From NCBI GenBank assembly GCA_019637795.1, contig JAHBUY010000004.1:496001-560000 (forward strand): a stretch of DNA of 64,000 nucleotides, written 5' to 3'. The notes beneath the pieces are model-generated. The model saw only the letters and a list, made by a program, of their open reading frames with translations, did not search any database and was not told the DNA's origin. The first letter of the stretch is position 1. Every line of letters starts with the position of its first letter. A program made the position numbers and the translations under genes. The DNA comes from a bacterium. Lineage in GTDB: Bacteria; Desulfobacterota; Binatia; HRBIN30; CADEER01. Positions 1 through 7,713 of this stretch are shown here, piece after piece.

Positions 1-224
1 CGCACGAAGCCGGAGACGACGTAGCGGTCGTCCAGCCGGCTCACCGGCACGTGCAGGTCCTCGCCGCGCTCGAGGCGCCCGCGCTCCTCGGCGACGGCGC
101 GGTCGGCGTCGGCGCGCAGGCCCTCCAGCAAGGCGCCGCCGATGGCGCGCTCGACGACGAAGTAGCCCTCGTCGGCGAACTGCCGCGCCCACTGGTCGGC
201 GCCCGGCGCGATCGCCGCGGTCAC
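1..224 (-). CDS. PhyH-like Fe(II)/2-oxoglutarate oxygenase, N-terminal fragment (cut by window edge)
   Basis: The minus strand reads from a GTG at 224 into a frame that stays open to position 1. The first 74 residues contain FADEGYFVVERAIGG followed by an amphipathic helix, the usual N-terminal signature of phytanoyl-CoA dioxygenase-like proteins. The GTG overlaps the TGA of the glycosyltransferase gene (GTGA), and GAGGGG lies about 9 bases upstream, so the start is well supported. The iron ligands (HxD...H) would lie beyond the window, so activity cannot be judged. It would be the third PhyH-type gene in this minus-strand run. Confidence 0.72.
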   Translation of the reverse strand, partial: MTAAIAPGADQWARQFADEGYFVVERAIGGALLEGLRADADRAVAEERGRLERGEDLHVPVSRLDDRYVVSGFV

Positions 225-1108
225 GAACCCGATCCCCTCGCCGGGCGGTCCCCGTCGGGATCGAGCACGGCGCGGAAGATGTGGCGGTGGTGCGCCTCGG
301 CGATCGGAATGTGCGGGGCGTAGAGCGGCGGCAGCAGGGAGAACCACCGCGGGAAGCCCTCGACCGCCAGGAAGCGGAACAGCTCGCTCCACTGGTCCTT
401 GCCCTGGGCGTGATGGGTGGTGAGCGAGACCGAGCAGAGCTCGCTCAGCTCGACCACCGCCACCCCGCCGGTGCGCGCCTGCTCGGCGGCGAGGGCGTCG
501 AAGAGCGCGCCGATGTGCGCGTGGTGGGTATCGAGGTAGCGCGCGTAGTCGGTCGCCAGCGTGCGATCGGTCGGATAGATCACCGTCGGCGCCGGCAGGA
601 TGATGTGCCGGGCGGCGAAGAACTCGCCGGCGTCGCGGTACTCGCGCACGCCGCTGGCGGCCGGCGCCTGCGCCAGCACTGGCGCGAGCTGGGGACCGAT
701 CGGCGCATCGAGGGCGACGAAATCGGGCCGCGGGACCTCGATCGTGCGCACCACCAGGGCGTCGGGGCGGCGCGCCGAGAGGGTGCGGACGACGGCGTGG
801 ATGCCCGCCGGCACGAGGTAGTCGTCGTCGCCCGACAGCCAGGTGTACTCGGCGTCGCTCATCGCCATCGCCGACATGACGCTGTGCCCGAAGGGCACCG
901 TCCGCGGATGGCGCTGGTGGCGGAAGCCGGCGTAGCGGCGCGCCCAGGCGGCGCACACGTCGGGCGTGTCGTCGCCCGACCCATTGTCGCTGACGCACAC
1001 GGGAATGCCGAGGGCGTCGCACACCGGCACCATCTCGTGCAGCACCGCGTCCAGCATGCGGGCGCGGCTCAACGAGGGGATCGCGATGGCGAGTTGGGGC
1101 CGTGCCAT
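221..1108 (-). CDS. Family 2 glycosyltransferase
   Basis: A 295-residue protein of GT-A type. The N-terminus (LAIAIPSLSRARML) is the nucleotide-binding strand, VSDNGSGDDT follows, and WLSGDDDYL near residue 95 carries the acidic DxD-type motif that binds the metal and nucleotide sugar. The GDDDYL form resembles abequosyltransferase-like O-antigen enzymes, but the sugar and acceptor cannot be told. ATG at 1108 is preferred over GTG at 1114 because it begins directly at the conserved strand. It starts 18 bases after the radical SAM stop, and its own TGA overlaps the next PhyH start. It therefore probably acts on the same product as its neighbours. No membrane segment is obvious. Confidence 0.82.
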   Translation of the reverse strand: MARPQLAIAIPSLSRARMLDAVLHEMVPVCDALGIPVCVSDNGSGDDTPDVCAAWARRYAGFRHQRHPRTVPFGHSVMSAMAMSDAEYTWLSGDDDYLVPAGIHAVVRTLSARRPDALVVRTIEVPRPDFVALDAPIGPQLAPVLAQAPAASGVREYRDAGEFFAARHIILPAPTVIYPTDRTLATDYARYLDTHHAHIGALFDALAAEQARTGGVAVVELSELCSVSLTTHHAQGKDQWSELFRFLAVEGFPRWFSLLPPLYAPHIPIAEAHHRHIFRAVLDPDGDRPARGSGS

Positions 1109-1126
1109 CGGCACCGCCGGGGTGGC

Positions 1127-3091
1127 TCAGCTCGCCTTGCGGTCGGGGTACGCGTCCGCCGGCGCGTCGGCGCCGATGCGCAGGCGGGGCACGTGCGCGT
1201 TCGGGAAGTGCCCGCGGGCGATGTCGTCGGCCGTCATGCCGAAGGTCGCGAAGCGCGTCCGCCAGTAGGCGGAGGTCTCCAGTTGCCGGCGCAGGCGGAA
1301 GACGATCCGCGGGTCGACCGCGCCGTCGCGCTTCCACTGCAGATAGCCGATGAAGTACAGCGCCAGCGCGTTGTCCGGCGACAGCTTGTCGGACAGGGTC
1401 GCGAGCTGGCGCAGCATCAGGCCGATCTTCACCGGCCGCTCCTCGTGGAACAGGCGGTGATAGTTGAGGTGGTAGTTCATGTAGAACCAGATGTCGTGGA
1501 TCTGGTCCTGCGTCGGCACCGCGTCGTGCGGGATCTCGTCGAAGGCGTGCCGGAACCCCTTGACGACCGCGCCGCCGGACTCGTCGATCTTGTCGAGCTT
1601 GCCGAAGCCGCCGCTCATGTAGGTGAGCAGGCCGCCCACCGGCGCGATCAGGCCCTGCGCCACCATCGCGTCGTAGATCGGCGTGTTCGGCAGCGGTTGC
1701 AGCGGGGTGATCGCGTACCAGTCGAGATCCATGGCGAGGGCGACGTTGAGCGTGTCCTCGATCATGCCCAGCGTCTCGCCCGGGAAGCCGATCATCAGCA
1801 GCACCCGCGTGTGGATCGCCGGGTAGCGGCGGAACACCTCGGCGGCGCGGAGGAAGATCTCGACCGTGCCCGGCTTGCGGATGCGGGTGAGGATCGTCGG
1901 GTTGCCGGACTCCATGCCGAGGTTCACCGCGACGCAGCCGCTGGCGACCATCGCGTCGACCAGCTCGTCGTTGCACGAGGCGGCGATCAGGCCGTTGGTG
2001 GCGTCCCAGGTCAGGCCGAGGCGGCGGCGCGCCATGCCCTGGAACAGCGCCATGGCGCGGCGGTGATCCTTCAGCAGGTCGTCGTCCAGCCAGACGATGT
2101 GGCGCACGCCCCGGTCGCGCAGCGCCTCGAGCTCGTCGAGCACCGAGTCGACCGGCCGCTGGCGCACGACCCGGCCGTTGAAGTTGGGCACGCTGCAGAA
2201 CGTGCAGCGGGCGCGGCAGCCGCGGTTCGAGAGGCAGGTGGCGGTCGGCGTGCTCGCCTCGACGAAGGCGTGGAAGATGCCGATCACCCCGAATTCCGAC
2301 AGGCGGCGGATCTCGGTCAGGTCGAACGCCGGCGTGACGTCGAGCTCCTCGACCGTCGGCCGGCTCTCCTCGAGGAAGCGCGCCCGGGCCGCCCCGTCGC
2401 GCACGATCACCTGGCGCAGCGCCTCGATCGGCGCCGCGCCGGCGACGACGCGGCAGAACAGCGGCAGGGCGGTGTCGGCCTCGCGCAGGAACGCGAAGCT
2501 GGCCGCCGGCACGTCGTCGAGCACGCGCTCGACGTCGTTGGTCACGTGCACGCCGCCGATCGCCACCGGCCGTCCGGCGGCGGCGGCATGGGCGCACACG
2601 TTGCGCAGCGACACGTGCGTCATCGTGAACATGCAGGTGACGCCGATCAGGTCGGGATCGAATTCCGCCAGGGCGCGATCGAGCGCCGCCTGCCAGGTCG
2701 CGTCGAGATCGAACGCCGCCTCGTCGTCGCACGCCGCGGCGGCGACCAGCACCTCGTGATTGAGGTTGAGGATGCGCGCCTCGACGCCGCCGCGCTGCAG
2801 ATGGGCGGCGAGCACGGTGAGCCCGTACGGCGGATAGTTGTGGTAGCGGCCGCGCTTGGCGGTGGCGACGCTGAACAGCCGCGGGTCGGCGTCGGGTGGG
2901 TTGACGAGCAGAATGCGGTCGATGCGGCGGCGCGGAAAGCTGCGCCCGAGGATCCCTTCGGCAATGACCCGTTCGGCAATGATCCGTTCGGCAATGACCC
3001 GTTCGGCAATGACCCGTTCGGCGATCGCGCGATCGTCGTCCGGGGCGCCGGAGGCGATGGTCGGCACGGGGGGCTCGTGCGCGGCGGTCAC
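1127..3091 (-). CDS. B12-binding-domain radical SAM protein
   Basis: The 654-residue protein has three visible parts. First comes a low-complexity N-terminus of repeated VIAER pentads. Then comes a Rossmann-like cobalamin-binding-type region (ILLVNPPDADPR, LIGVTCMFTMTH, PVAIGGVHVT). Last is a radical SAM core with the cluster motif C292-x3-C296-x2-C299 (CRARCTFC). Such enzymes make 5'-deoxyadenosyl radicals, and many methylate unactivated carbon or rearrange rings; the substrate here is unknown. The classical cobalamin DxHxxG motif is not evident, so B12 use is not proven. The GTG start at 3091 overlaps the TGA of the FGE-like gene (GTGA). The longer open frame above it is antisense read-through of that gene. 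Confidence 0.86.
   Translation of the reverse strand: MTAAHEPPVPTIASGAPDDDRAIAERVIAERVIAERIIAERVIAEGILGRSFPRRRIDRILLVNPPDADPRLFSVATAKRGRYHNYPPYGLTVLAAHLQRGGVEARILNLNHEVLVAAAACDDEAAFDLDATWQAALDRALAEFDPDLIGVTCMFTMTHVSLRNVCAHAAAAGRPVAIGGVHVTNDVERVLDDVPAASFAFLREADTALPLFCRVVAGAAPIEALRQVIVRDGAARARFLEESRPTVEELDVTPAFDLTEIRRLSEFGVIGIFHAFVEASTPTATCLSNRGCRARCTFCSVPNFNGRVVRQRPVDSVLDELEALRDRGVRHIVWLDDDLLKDHRRAMALFQGMARRRLGLTWDATNGLIAASCNDELVDAMVASGCVAVNLGMESGNPTILTRIRKPGTVEIFLRAAEVFRRYPAIHTRVLLMIGFPGETLGMIEDTLNVALAMDLDWYAITPLQPLPNTPIYDAMVAQGLIAPVGGLLTYMSGGFGKLDKIDESGGAVVKGFRHAFDEIPHDAVPTQDQIHDIWFYMNYHLNYHRLFHEERPVKIGLMLRQLATLSDKLSPDNALALYFIGYLQWKRDGAVDPRIVFRLRRQLETSAYWRTRFATFGMTADDIARGHFPNAHVPRLRIGADAPADAYPDRKAS
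2957..3031. repeat. 15-bp in-frame tandem repeat in the radical SAM gene
   Basis: Four near-identical copies of ttcggcaatgacccg (plus strand; one copy has a t for c) begin at 2957, 2972, 2987 and 3002, and a decayed fifth begins at 3017. On the coding strand they give VIAER/IIAER pentads before the cobalamin-binding-type region. A unit length of 15 keeps frame whatever the copy number, so the tract could vary in length between strains. Confidence 0.9.
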
Positions 3092-4752
3092 GCGACGTCC
3101 ACGACCAGGCGGGCGCTGAGGTTGCACCAACGGTACTGTTCCGGCCAGCCGATGCGCCAACTGTTGCGGCAGTTGATGTAGCACATCTCGTTGCCGAGGA
3201 AGCCGCCGCCGCGGGCGACCCGCCCGGCCTCGCCGGTGGGACTGAGCTGGGCCGCGATCTCCTGCGACGGACCGACCGGATCGGTCACCTCGGCCGGCGT
3301 CCGCGCATAGGCGTCCTTGGCGTAGTAGTCGGCGCACCATTCGAAGCTGTTGCCGACGCAGTCGAACAGGCCGTAGCCGTTGGGGGCGTAGGAGGCGACC
3401 GGAACCGGGTGCAGGTTGACGTAGTTGCAGCGCGTCGGATCCGCGTCCTCGCTGCCCCACGGGTACTGCATGCCCTCCAGCCCGCCGCGCGCCGCGTACT
3501 CCCACTCGGCCTCGGTGGGCAGTCGGTAGGTCCGTCCGTCCAGCTTCGACAGCGCGGCGCAGAAGTCGACGATCTCCGCCCACGAGAGCTGCACCGCCGG
3601 CAACTCCGCCGCCAAGCCCTCGCACTCCCTACCCGGATAGGCGTCGGGATAGACCGCCTTCCAGAGGGCGCGGGTGATCGGGAAGGCGGAGATGTAGAAG
3701 GGCTTCGAGATCGTCACCCGGCGGTTCGGCAGCTCGCGGGCCTGCACCGCCGGCGAGCCGCCCATGGTGAACGTCCCGGCCTCGATGCGCACGAACGGCA
3801 GCTCGGGACGCCACGCGACGTAGCGCGCGTCGTCGCGGATCCGCCGCAGGTTCTCCTCGCGGCGCCGCGGATCGGGCACGACGATGCCGGCTTCGACCGC
3901 CGACGGCCGCCGCGCCCCCACCGTGTCGTTCAGCGGCAGGCTGGGAAACGCGTGCGGCTCGACGAGGTTGTACTTGGCGCGGTGGCACAGACCGGAATCC
4001 GGGTAGCGATCGAGCACCGACTGCCAGGCGGCGCGCGCGCCCTCCATGTCGCCGGCATGCGCCCGCGCCCCGCCGAGCAGCACCCGCGCCAACGGCGCCA
4101 GGGCGCGATGCGTCTCCTCGTGCTCGAGCAACCAGTCCTCGAGCTCGGGCACCAGCCCCGCCTTCTCCGGGTCGGGCGGCGGCTCGCTCGGCACGCCGTC
4201 GTCTTCCGGACGGAAGAGCAGCGGAATGTGGTTGCGCCACCAGGTGCGATCCGGGGTATTGCGGTTGTAGCGGGATTCCATCGCCCGCAGCGCGATCTCC
4301 ACCGGGTCGGTCGGCTCGGGCAGCGCGGCCCCGCCCTCCGGCACCAGATCGGGACGGCGGTCGAGCACGTCGCGCAGGGCGGAGAAGATCTCGTCGGTCG
4401 TCGAGTCGAAGGGGAACCGCTGCAGGACCTCGGCCTCCGGGGAGACGACGAACACGTCCGGCGGGTAGGTGTCGAAGGGCCCGCTCCCCGGCTGCTTCAT
4501 CACGAACTCGCGCGCCGCGTCATCCACCGCGGGGCCGCTGATGTGCATCGAGAAGCGCACCGGCACGAAGGCCTGTTCGATCAGGCGGACGACGTCGGGA
4601 TGCGACATGTTGGCGCGGGTGAACGACGCCGCCGGGCACCAGGTGTCCCGGTTGTCCATCCCCTGACCGACCGGCATGAGGATGACCGCGCGCTGCAGCT
4701 TCCGGCCTTCGGCGAGGCCGTGCTCCATCCGCTCAAGCCACCGTATGTTCAT
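3088..4752 (-). CDS. Thioredoxin-like / formylglycine-generating-enzyme-like (SUMF1) fusion
   Basis: In this 554-residue protein the first ~130 residues look like a thioredoxin-fold domain of the DUF255 kind (VILMPVGQGMDNRDTWCPAA, then FVPVRF). A helical TPR-like middle follows (around 215-255), and the last ~240 residues are an FGE-sulfatase domain: IEAGTFTMGGS, RLPTEAEWEYAARGG, YPWG, GNSFEWCADYY, ARGGGF. This fold covers formylglycine generation, EgtB/OvoA sulfoxide synthesis and PvdO-type chromophore oxidation. CYINCRNSWR near the C-terminus has a Cys pair, but its spacing differs from the copper-binding pair of true FGE, so the reaction is left open. ATG at 4752 is preceded by a G-rich stretch. 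Its stop overlaps the radical SAM start. Confidence 0.85.
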   Translation of the reverse strand: MNIRWLERMEHGLAEGRKLQRAVILMPVGQGMDNRDTWCPAASFTRANMSHPDVVRLIEQAFVPVRFSMHISGPAVDDAAREFVMKQPGSGPFDTYPPDVFVVSPEAEVLQRFPFDSTTDEIFSALRDVLDRRPDLVPEGGAALPEPTDPVEIALRAMESRYNRNTPDRTWWRNHIPLLFRPEDDGVPSEPPPDPEKAGLVPELEDWLLEHEETHRALAPLARVLLGGARAHAGDMEGARAAWQSVLDRYPDSGLCHRAKYNLVEPHAFPSLPLNDTVGARRPSAVEAGIVVPDPRRREENLRRIRDDARYVAWRPELPFVRIEAGTFTMGGSPAVQARELPNRRVTISKPFYISAFPITRALWKAVYPDAYPGRECEGLAAELPAVQLSWAEIVDFCAALSKLDGRTYRLPTEAEWEYAARGGLEGMQYPWGSEDADPTRCNYVNLHPVPVASYAPNGYGLFDCVGNSFEWCADYYAKDAYARTPAEVTDPVGPSQEIAAQLSPTGEAGRVARGGGFLGNEMCYINCRNSWRIGWPEQYRWCNLSARLVVDVA

Positions 4753-4819
4753 GGTTTTCGGCGTCCCCCCAGGGCTCGACGGCTATCAGCCACCTTGCCG
4801 ATTTGTCAATGAAATTTCC

Positions 4820-5581
4820 TCACTGGCGGGACACCGGCGCGCCGTCGCGCAGCACTGGCTCCGCCATCTGGATCGGCTCGCCGCGATCATCCACCACCGG
4901 CCGCGGCGAGAACTGGCAGAGGTAGGCGCGGCGGATCCCCTCGCTGTGGTTCAGGCCGCTGCGATGCGGCAGCAGCCCGGACATCACGATCAGGCTGCCG
5001 GCGGGGACGGCGACGATCTCGCCGGCGTCGACCCCGAAGTCGGCGACGAAGTTGCCGTGCTCGTCCGGCCGGTGCGGCGGCACGGTGTCGAAGCGGCGGC
5101 GGGCGAACGACAGCATCTCCAGCGCGCCGTTGGCGGCCGTCATGTCGTCCAGCGCCGCCCAGACGCTGAGGTTGGGCGGGTACTGGCCGTAGCCGTAGGC
5201 GTCGATGTAGCCGTGGTCCTGGTGCCAGCCGAACGGCACCCGGTTGTGGGGCAGCTTGAGGATGAACAGCTCGATGAAGAGGTAGGCCTCGGGGCCGACC
5301 AGCGAGCGGCAGAGCTCGAGCATGACGTCGCTGCGCAGGTAGCGCGCCAGGTTCGGGCGGGCGCGCGAGCGGCCGGGAATGAAGTAGTGCTCGCCGACGT
5401 AGTTCAGGCGGTCGACCGTGCGCTGCGCCGCGATCTCGGCCTCGTGCCAGGCGAGCGCGTCGGCGGCCTCGACGCGCAGCGCCTCGAGGACCTCCGCCGG
5501 CAGCACGCGCTCGAGGACGAGGTAGCCCTCGCGCGCGAACGTGGCGCGCTGCTCGGGGGTGATCGCGAACGGCGTCGTCAT
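4820..5581 (-). CDS. PhyH-family Fe(II)/2-oxoglutarate dioxygenase
   Basis: A 253-residue protein of about the usual length for single-domain PhyH enzymes. FAREGYLVLERVLPAE is the N-terminal signature. WHQDHGY holds the HxD iron ligands near residue 120, and LLPHRSGLNHSEGIRRAY supplies the distal His and the Arg that binds 2-oxoglutarate. Because HxD is intact, hydroxylation or a related oxidation is expected rather than the HxA/G chlorination chemistry. ATG at 5581 overlaps the stop of the larger PhyH gene upstream (ATGA), so the two are translated together. A 67-bp gap follows before the FGE-like gene. The substrate is unknown. Confidence 0.88.
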   Translation of the reverse strand: MTTPFAITPEQRATFAREGYLVLERVLPAEVLEALRVEAADALAWHEAEIAAQRTVDRLNYVGEHYFIPGRSRARPNLARYLRSDVMLELCRSLVGPEAYLFIELFILKLPHNRVPFGWHQDHGYIDAYGYGQYPPNLSVWAALDDMTAANGALEMLSFARRRFDTVPPHRPDEHGNFVADFGVDAGEIVAVPAGSLIVMSGLLPHRSGLNHSEGIRRAYLCQFSPRPVVDDRGEPIQMAEPVLRDGAPVSRQ

Positions 5582-6744
5582 GCGGCGCCTCCGGCGTCGA
5601 GGCGGGCCAGCTCGGCGCGCGCCGCGGCGTGGTCGGGGTCGAGCTCGAGCGCGCGCAGCAGGAGCTGGCGGCGCTGGCTGGCGGTGATCTCGGCGCCCAG
5701 GTGCGCGTACTCGCGCACGATCGCCTCGGCATCGGTGCGGGCCCGGATCAGGTCGCCGTTGATGCTGACGTCGTCCTCGCCGATGGCGAAGAGGCGGCCG
5801 AGACAGCGCGCTTCGCGCGCCGCGTCGCCGGCGTCGACGGCGTCGCGGAAGGCGCGCCAGGCGGCATCGATCAGCGCCGCCTGGCCCGGCAGCCGGCGCC
5901 GCATGCCGTCCAGCACGCGGGCGCTGGCGGCGCGCGCCTCGGCATCGACGCCGAGGGCGCCGTCGCGCATCACCGCGTCGATCAGCCGGCCGCCGCGGAG
6001 GAGCGGGATCTGGTCGCCGAACGGCGTCCGGCTCGGCAGCAGGCGCGCCTCGGGGAGGCTGAAGGACAGGCTGTAGCCGATGCGCGGCGCGGCGCTCCGG
6101 TTGGGCGGACTGGCGTGCGCGGTGCGGGCGCCGAAGACGACCACCTGCCCGAGCCCGAGCGCGAGCTGGCGGGTCTCGGGCGCGGGCGGCGCGGCGCAGG
6201 CGAGGTATTTCAGCTCGTCGTCCCAGGCGTGCGGGCGCAGGCCAGTCTGGCTGCCGGGCGCCATGATCATCGCCCCATTGTCGGCGTCGCAGGGCGTGAG
6301 GGCGGTCCAGCAACTGTAGGTGTCGGGGTGCTCCATCTCGGCGTAGGCGCCGTCCTGGTGCCAGGGAAAGCGGGTCAGGCCCGCTTCGTCCGGCGCCTTG
6401 ATGTGCGCCTGGTTCCACATCACGTCGGCGTCGGTCCCGAGCAGCGCGGCGGCGATCGCCGCGAACACCGGCGAGCGGCAGAAGGCGGCCGCCGCGTCGT
6501 CGACTCGGTGCAGCCGCGGCAGCTCGGGGCGCAGGCGGTCCCAGCGCGCCTCTTCCTGGCGGGCGCGCTCGCCCTGGCGGGCGGCCCAGGCGCGCAAGAT
6601 CGCCGCCCGCACGGGCGCCAGCTCGGCCTCGCCGAAGACCGGTGGGGTGACGAAATAGCCGTCCCGGCGATACGCCTCGCGCGCGGCCTCGCTGACGGCG
6701 TAGTCCCCCATGCGCCGGAACCTTAGCGAAGCGGGTACCGACAT
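5578..6744 (-). CDS. PhyH-family dioxygenase with helical C-terminal extension
   Basis: This 388-residue enzyme opens with AYRRDGYFVTPPVFGEAE. It carries HxD in FPWHQDGAY and the distal His in FGARTAHASPPNRSAAPRIG. It is over 100 residues longer than its neighbour; the extra C-terminus ends in a TPR-like helix pair (LLLRALELDPDHAAARAELARL). ATG at 6744 gives the full length, while ATG at 6711 (MGDYAVSEA) would trim 11 poorly conserved residues and may be the true start. It is the first gene of the minus-strand cluster and faces the plus-strand nucleotidyltransferase across 131 bp, which probably holds divergent promoters. Confidence 0.85.
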   Translation of the reverse strand: MSVPASLRFRRMGDYAVSEAAREAYRRDGYFVTPPVFGEAELAPVRAAILRAWAARQGERARQEEARWDRLRPELPRLHRVDDAAAAFCRSPVFAAIAAALLGTDADVMWNQAHIKAPDEAGLTRFPWHQDGAYAEMEHPDTYSCWTALTPCDADNGAMIMAPGSQTGLRPHAWDDELKYLACAAPPAPETRQLALGLGQVVVFGARTAHASPPNRSAAPRIGYSLSFSLPEARLLPSRTPFGDQIPLLRGGRLIDAVMRDGALGVDAEARAASARVLDGMRRRLPGQAALIDAAWRAFRDAVDAGDAAREARCLGRLFAIGEDDVSINGDLIRARTDAEAIVREYAHLGAEITASQRRQLLLRALELDPDHAAARAELARLDAGGAA

Positions 6745-6875
6745 GCCACGGGCGAAGTGCCGCGGGGCGGCGGGGACGGCGGCCTCTGCGACGCCGAGGT
6801 CACGAAGAGCGCGGCACGCGGCCGCGATGGTTTCGATTGCCCGACCGGGTTCGATCGGTTAGCAATCGGCGACCG

Positions 6876-7655
6876 ATGAAGGCCGTGATCCTCGCCGGGG
6901 GGGAGGGCGCGCGATTGTGGGAGGAGACCCGCAGTTGCCCGAAGCCGATGATCCCGATCGGTGACCAGCCGATCCTCTGGCACATCATGCAGATCTACGC
7001 CGCGCACGGGATCCGCGACTTCGTCATCTGCCTCGGCCGTCTCGGCAACGTGGTGCGCGACTACTTCCGCGACTACCGCCTCTACAATTCCGACGTCACC
7101 GTGCACACCGCGTCGGGCGCCATCGAGTACCACTCGGCGCCGCGCGACGACTGGCGGGTGACGCTGGTCGACACCGGCCTCGGCGCCACCACCGGCGAGC
7201 GCCTGGCGCGCATCCGGCCGTGGATCGCCGGCGACGACGCGTTCTGCATGACCTACGGCGACGGCGTCGCCGACATCGACGTCGCCCGCCTCGTCCGCTT
7301 CCATCGCGCGCACGGCCTGCGGGCGACCATGACCGCGGTCCGCCCCCTGCCCCGTTTCGGCATTCCGGACATCGTCGATGGACGCGTCGTGCGCGTGCGC
7401 GAGAAGCCGGTGCCCGACCACGATCAGGGATGGATCAACGGCGGGTTCTACGTCCTCCACCCGTCCGCTCTCGACGCCATCAGCGGACCCGTGATGTGGG
7501 AGCACGAGCCGCTGCAGTCGCTGTCGGCGGAGGGCCAGCTCGCCGCCTACGAGCACACCGGCTACTGGCAGTGCCTCGACACCTGGAAGGACAAGAAGAC
7601 CCTCGAGCGGGAATGGGAAACCGGGCGGGCGCCGTGGAAGGTGTGGGCCGGTTGA
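6876..7655 (+). CDS. rfbF: Glucose-1-phosphate cytidylyltransferase (RfbF-like)
   Basis: A 259-residue nucleotidyltransferase matching the RfbF subgroup along its length: MKAVILAGGEGARL, CPKPMIPIGDQPILWHIM, TYGDGVADIDV, EKP, WINGGFYVL, WEHEPLQ, and the APWKVW end. The family makes CDP-glucose from CTP and glucose 1-phosphate, the entry to 3,6-dideoxyhexoses. The usual GTRL loop reads GARL, a mild change. No CDP-glucose dehydratase is visible nearby, so the activated sugar must be processed elsewhere or used directly. ATG at 6876 begins the conserved strand; an in-frame upstream start at 6837 would add unconserved residues. Confidence 0.85.
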   Translation: MKAVILAGGEGARLWEETRSCPKPMIPIGDQPILWHIMQIYAAHGIRDFVICLGRLGNVVRDYFRDYRLYNSDVTVHTASGAIEYHSAPRDDWRVTLVDTGLGATTGERLARIRPWIAGDDAFCMTYGDGVADIDVARLVRFHRAHGLRATMTAVRPLPRFGIPDIVDGRVVRVREKPVPDHDQGWINGGFYVLHPSALDAISGPVMWEHEPLQSLSAEGQLAAYEHTGYWQCLDTWKDKKTLEREWETGRAPWKVWAG

Positions 7656-7713
7656 AGCCGCTCCCGCCATCCCGCGCTCCGGCGACGCCGGCCGCCGAAG
7701 CCGCCGGAGCGCG

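Noticed and set aside
2957..3031. CRISPR-like direct repeats
   Set aside because: Units are 15 bp with no spacers and are in frame within a gene. No CRISPR array or cas gene is seen in the window.
281..3181. 966-codon plus-strand open frame opposite the radical SAM gene
   Set aside because: His/Arg/Val-rich antisense shadow of a high-GC gene; the minus-strand frame has clear motifs and coupled starts.
3088..4752. True sulfatase-activating FGE
   Set aside because: The active-site Cys spacing differs and no sulfatase gene is nearby, so only the fold is claimed.
4820..6744. Fe(II)/2-oxoglutarate halogenases
   Set aside because: Both PhyH proteins keep HxD; halogenases of this class have Ala or Gly in place of the Asp.
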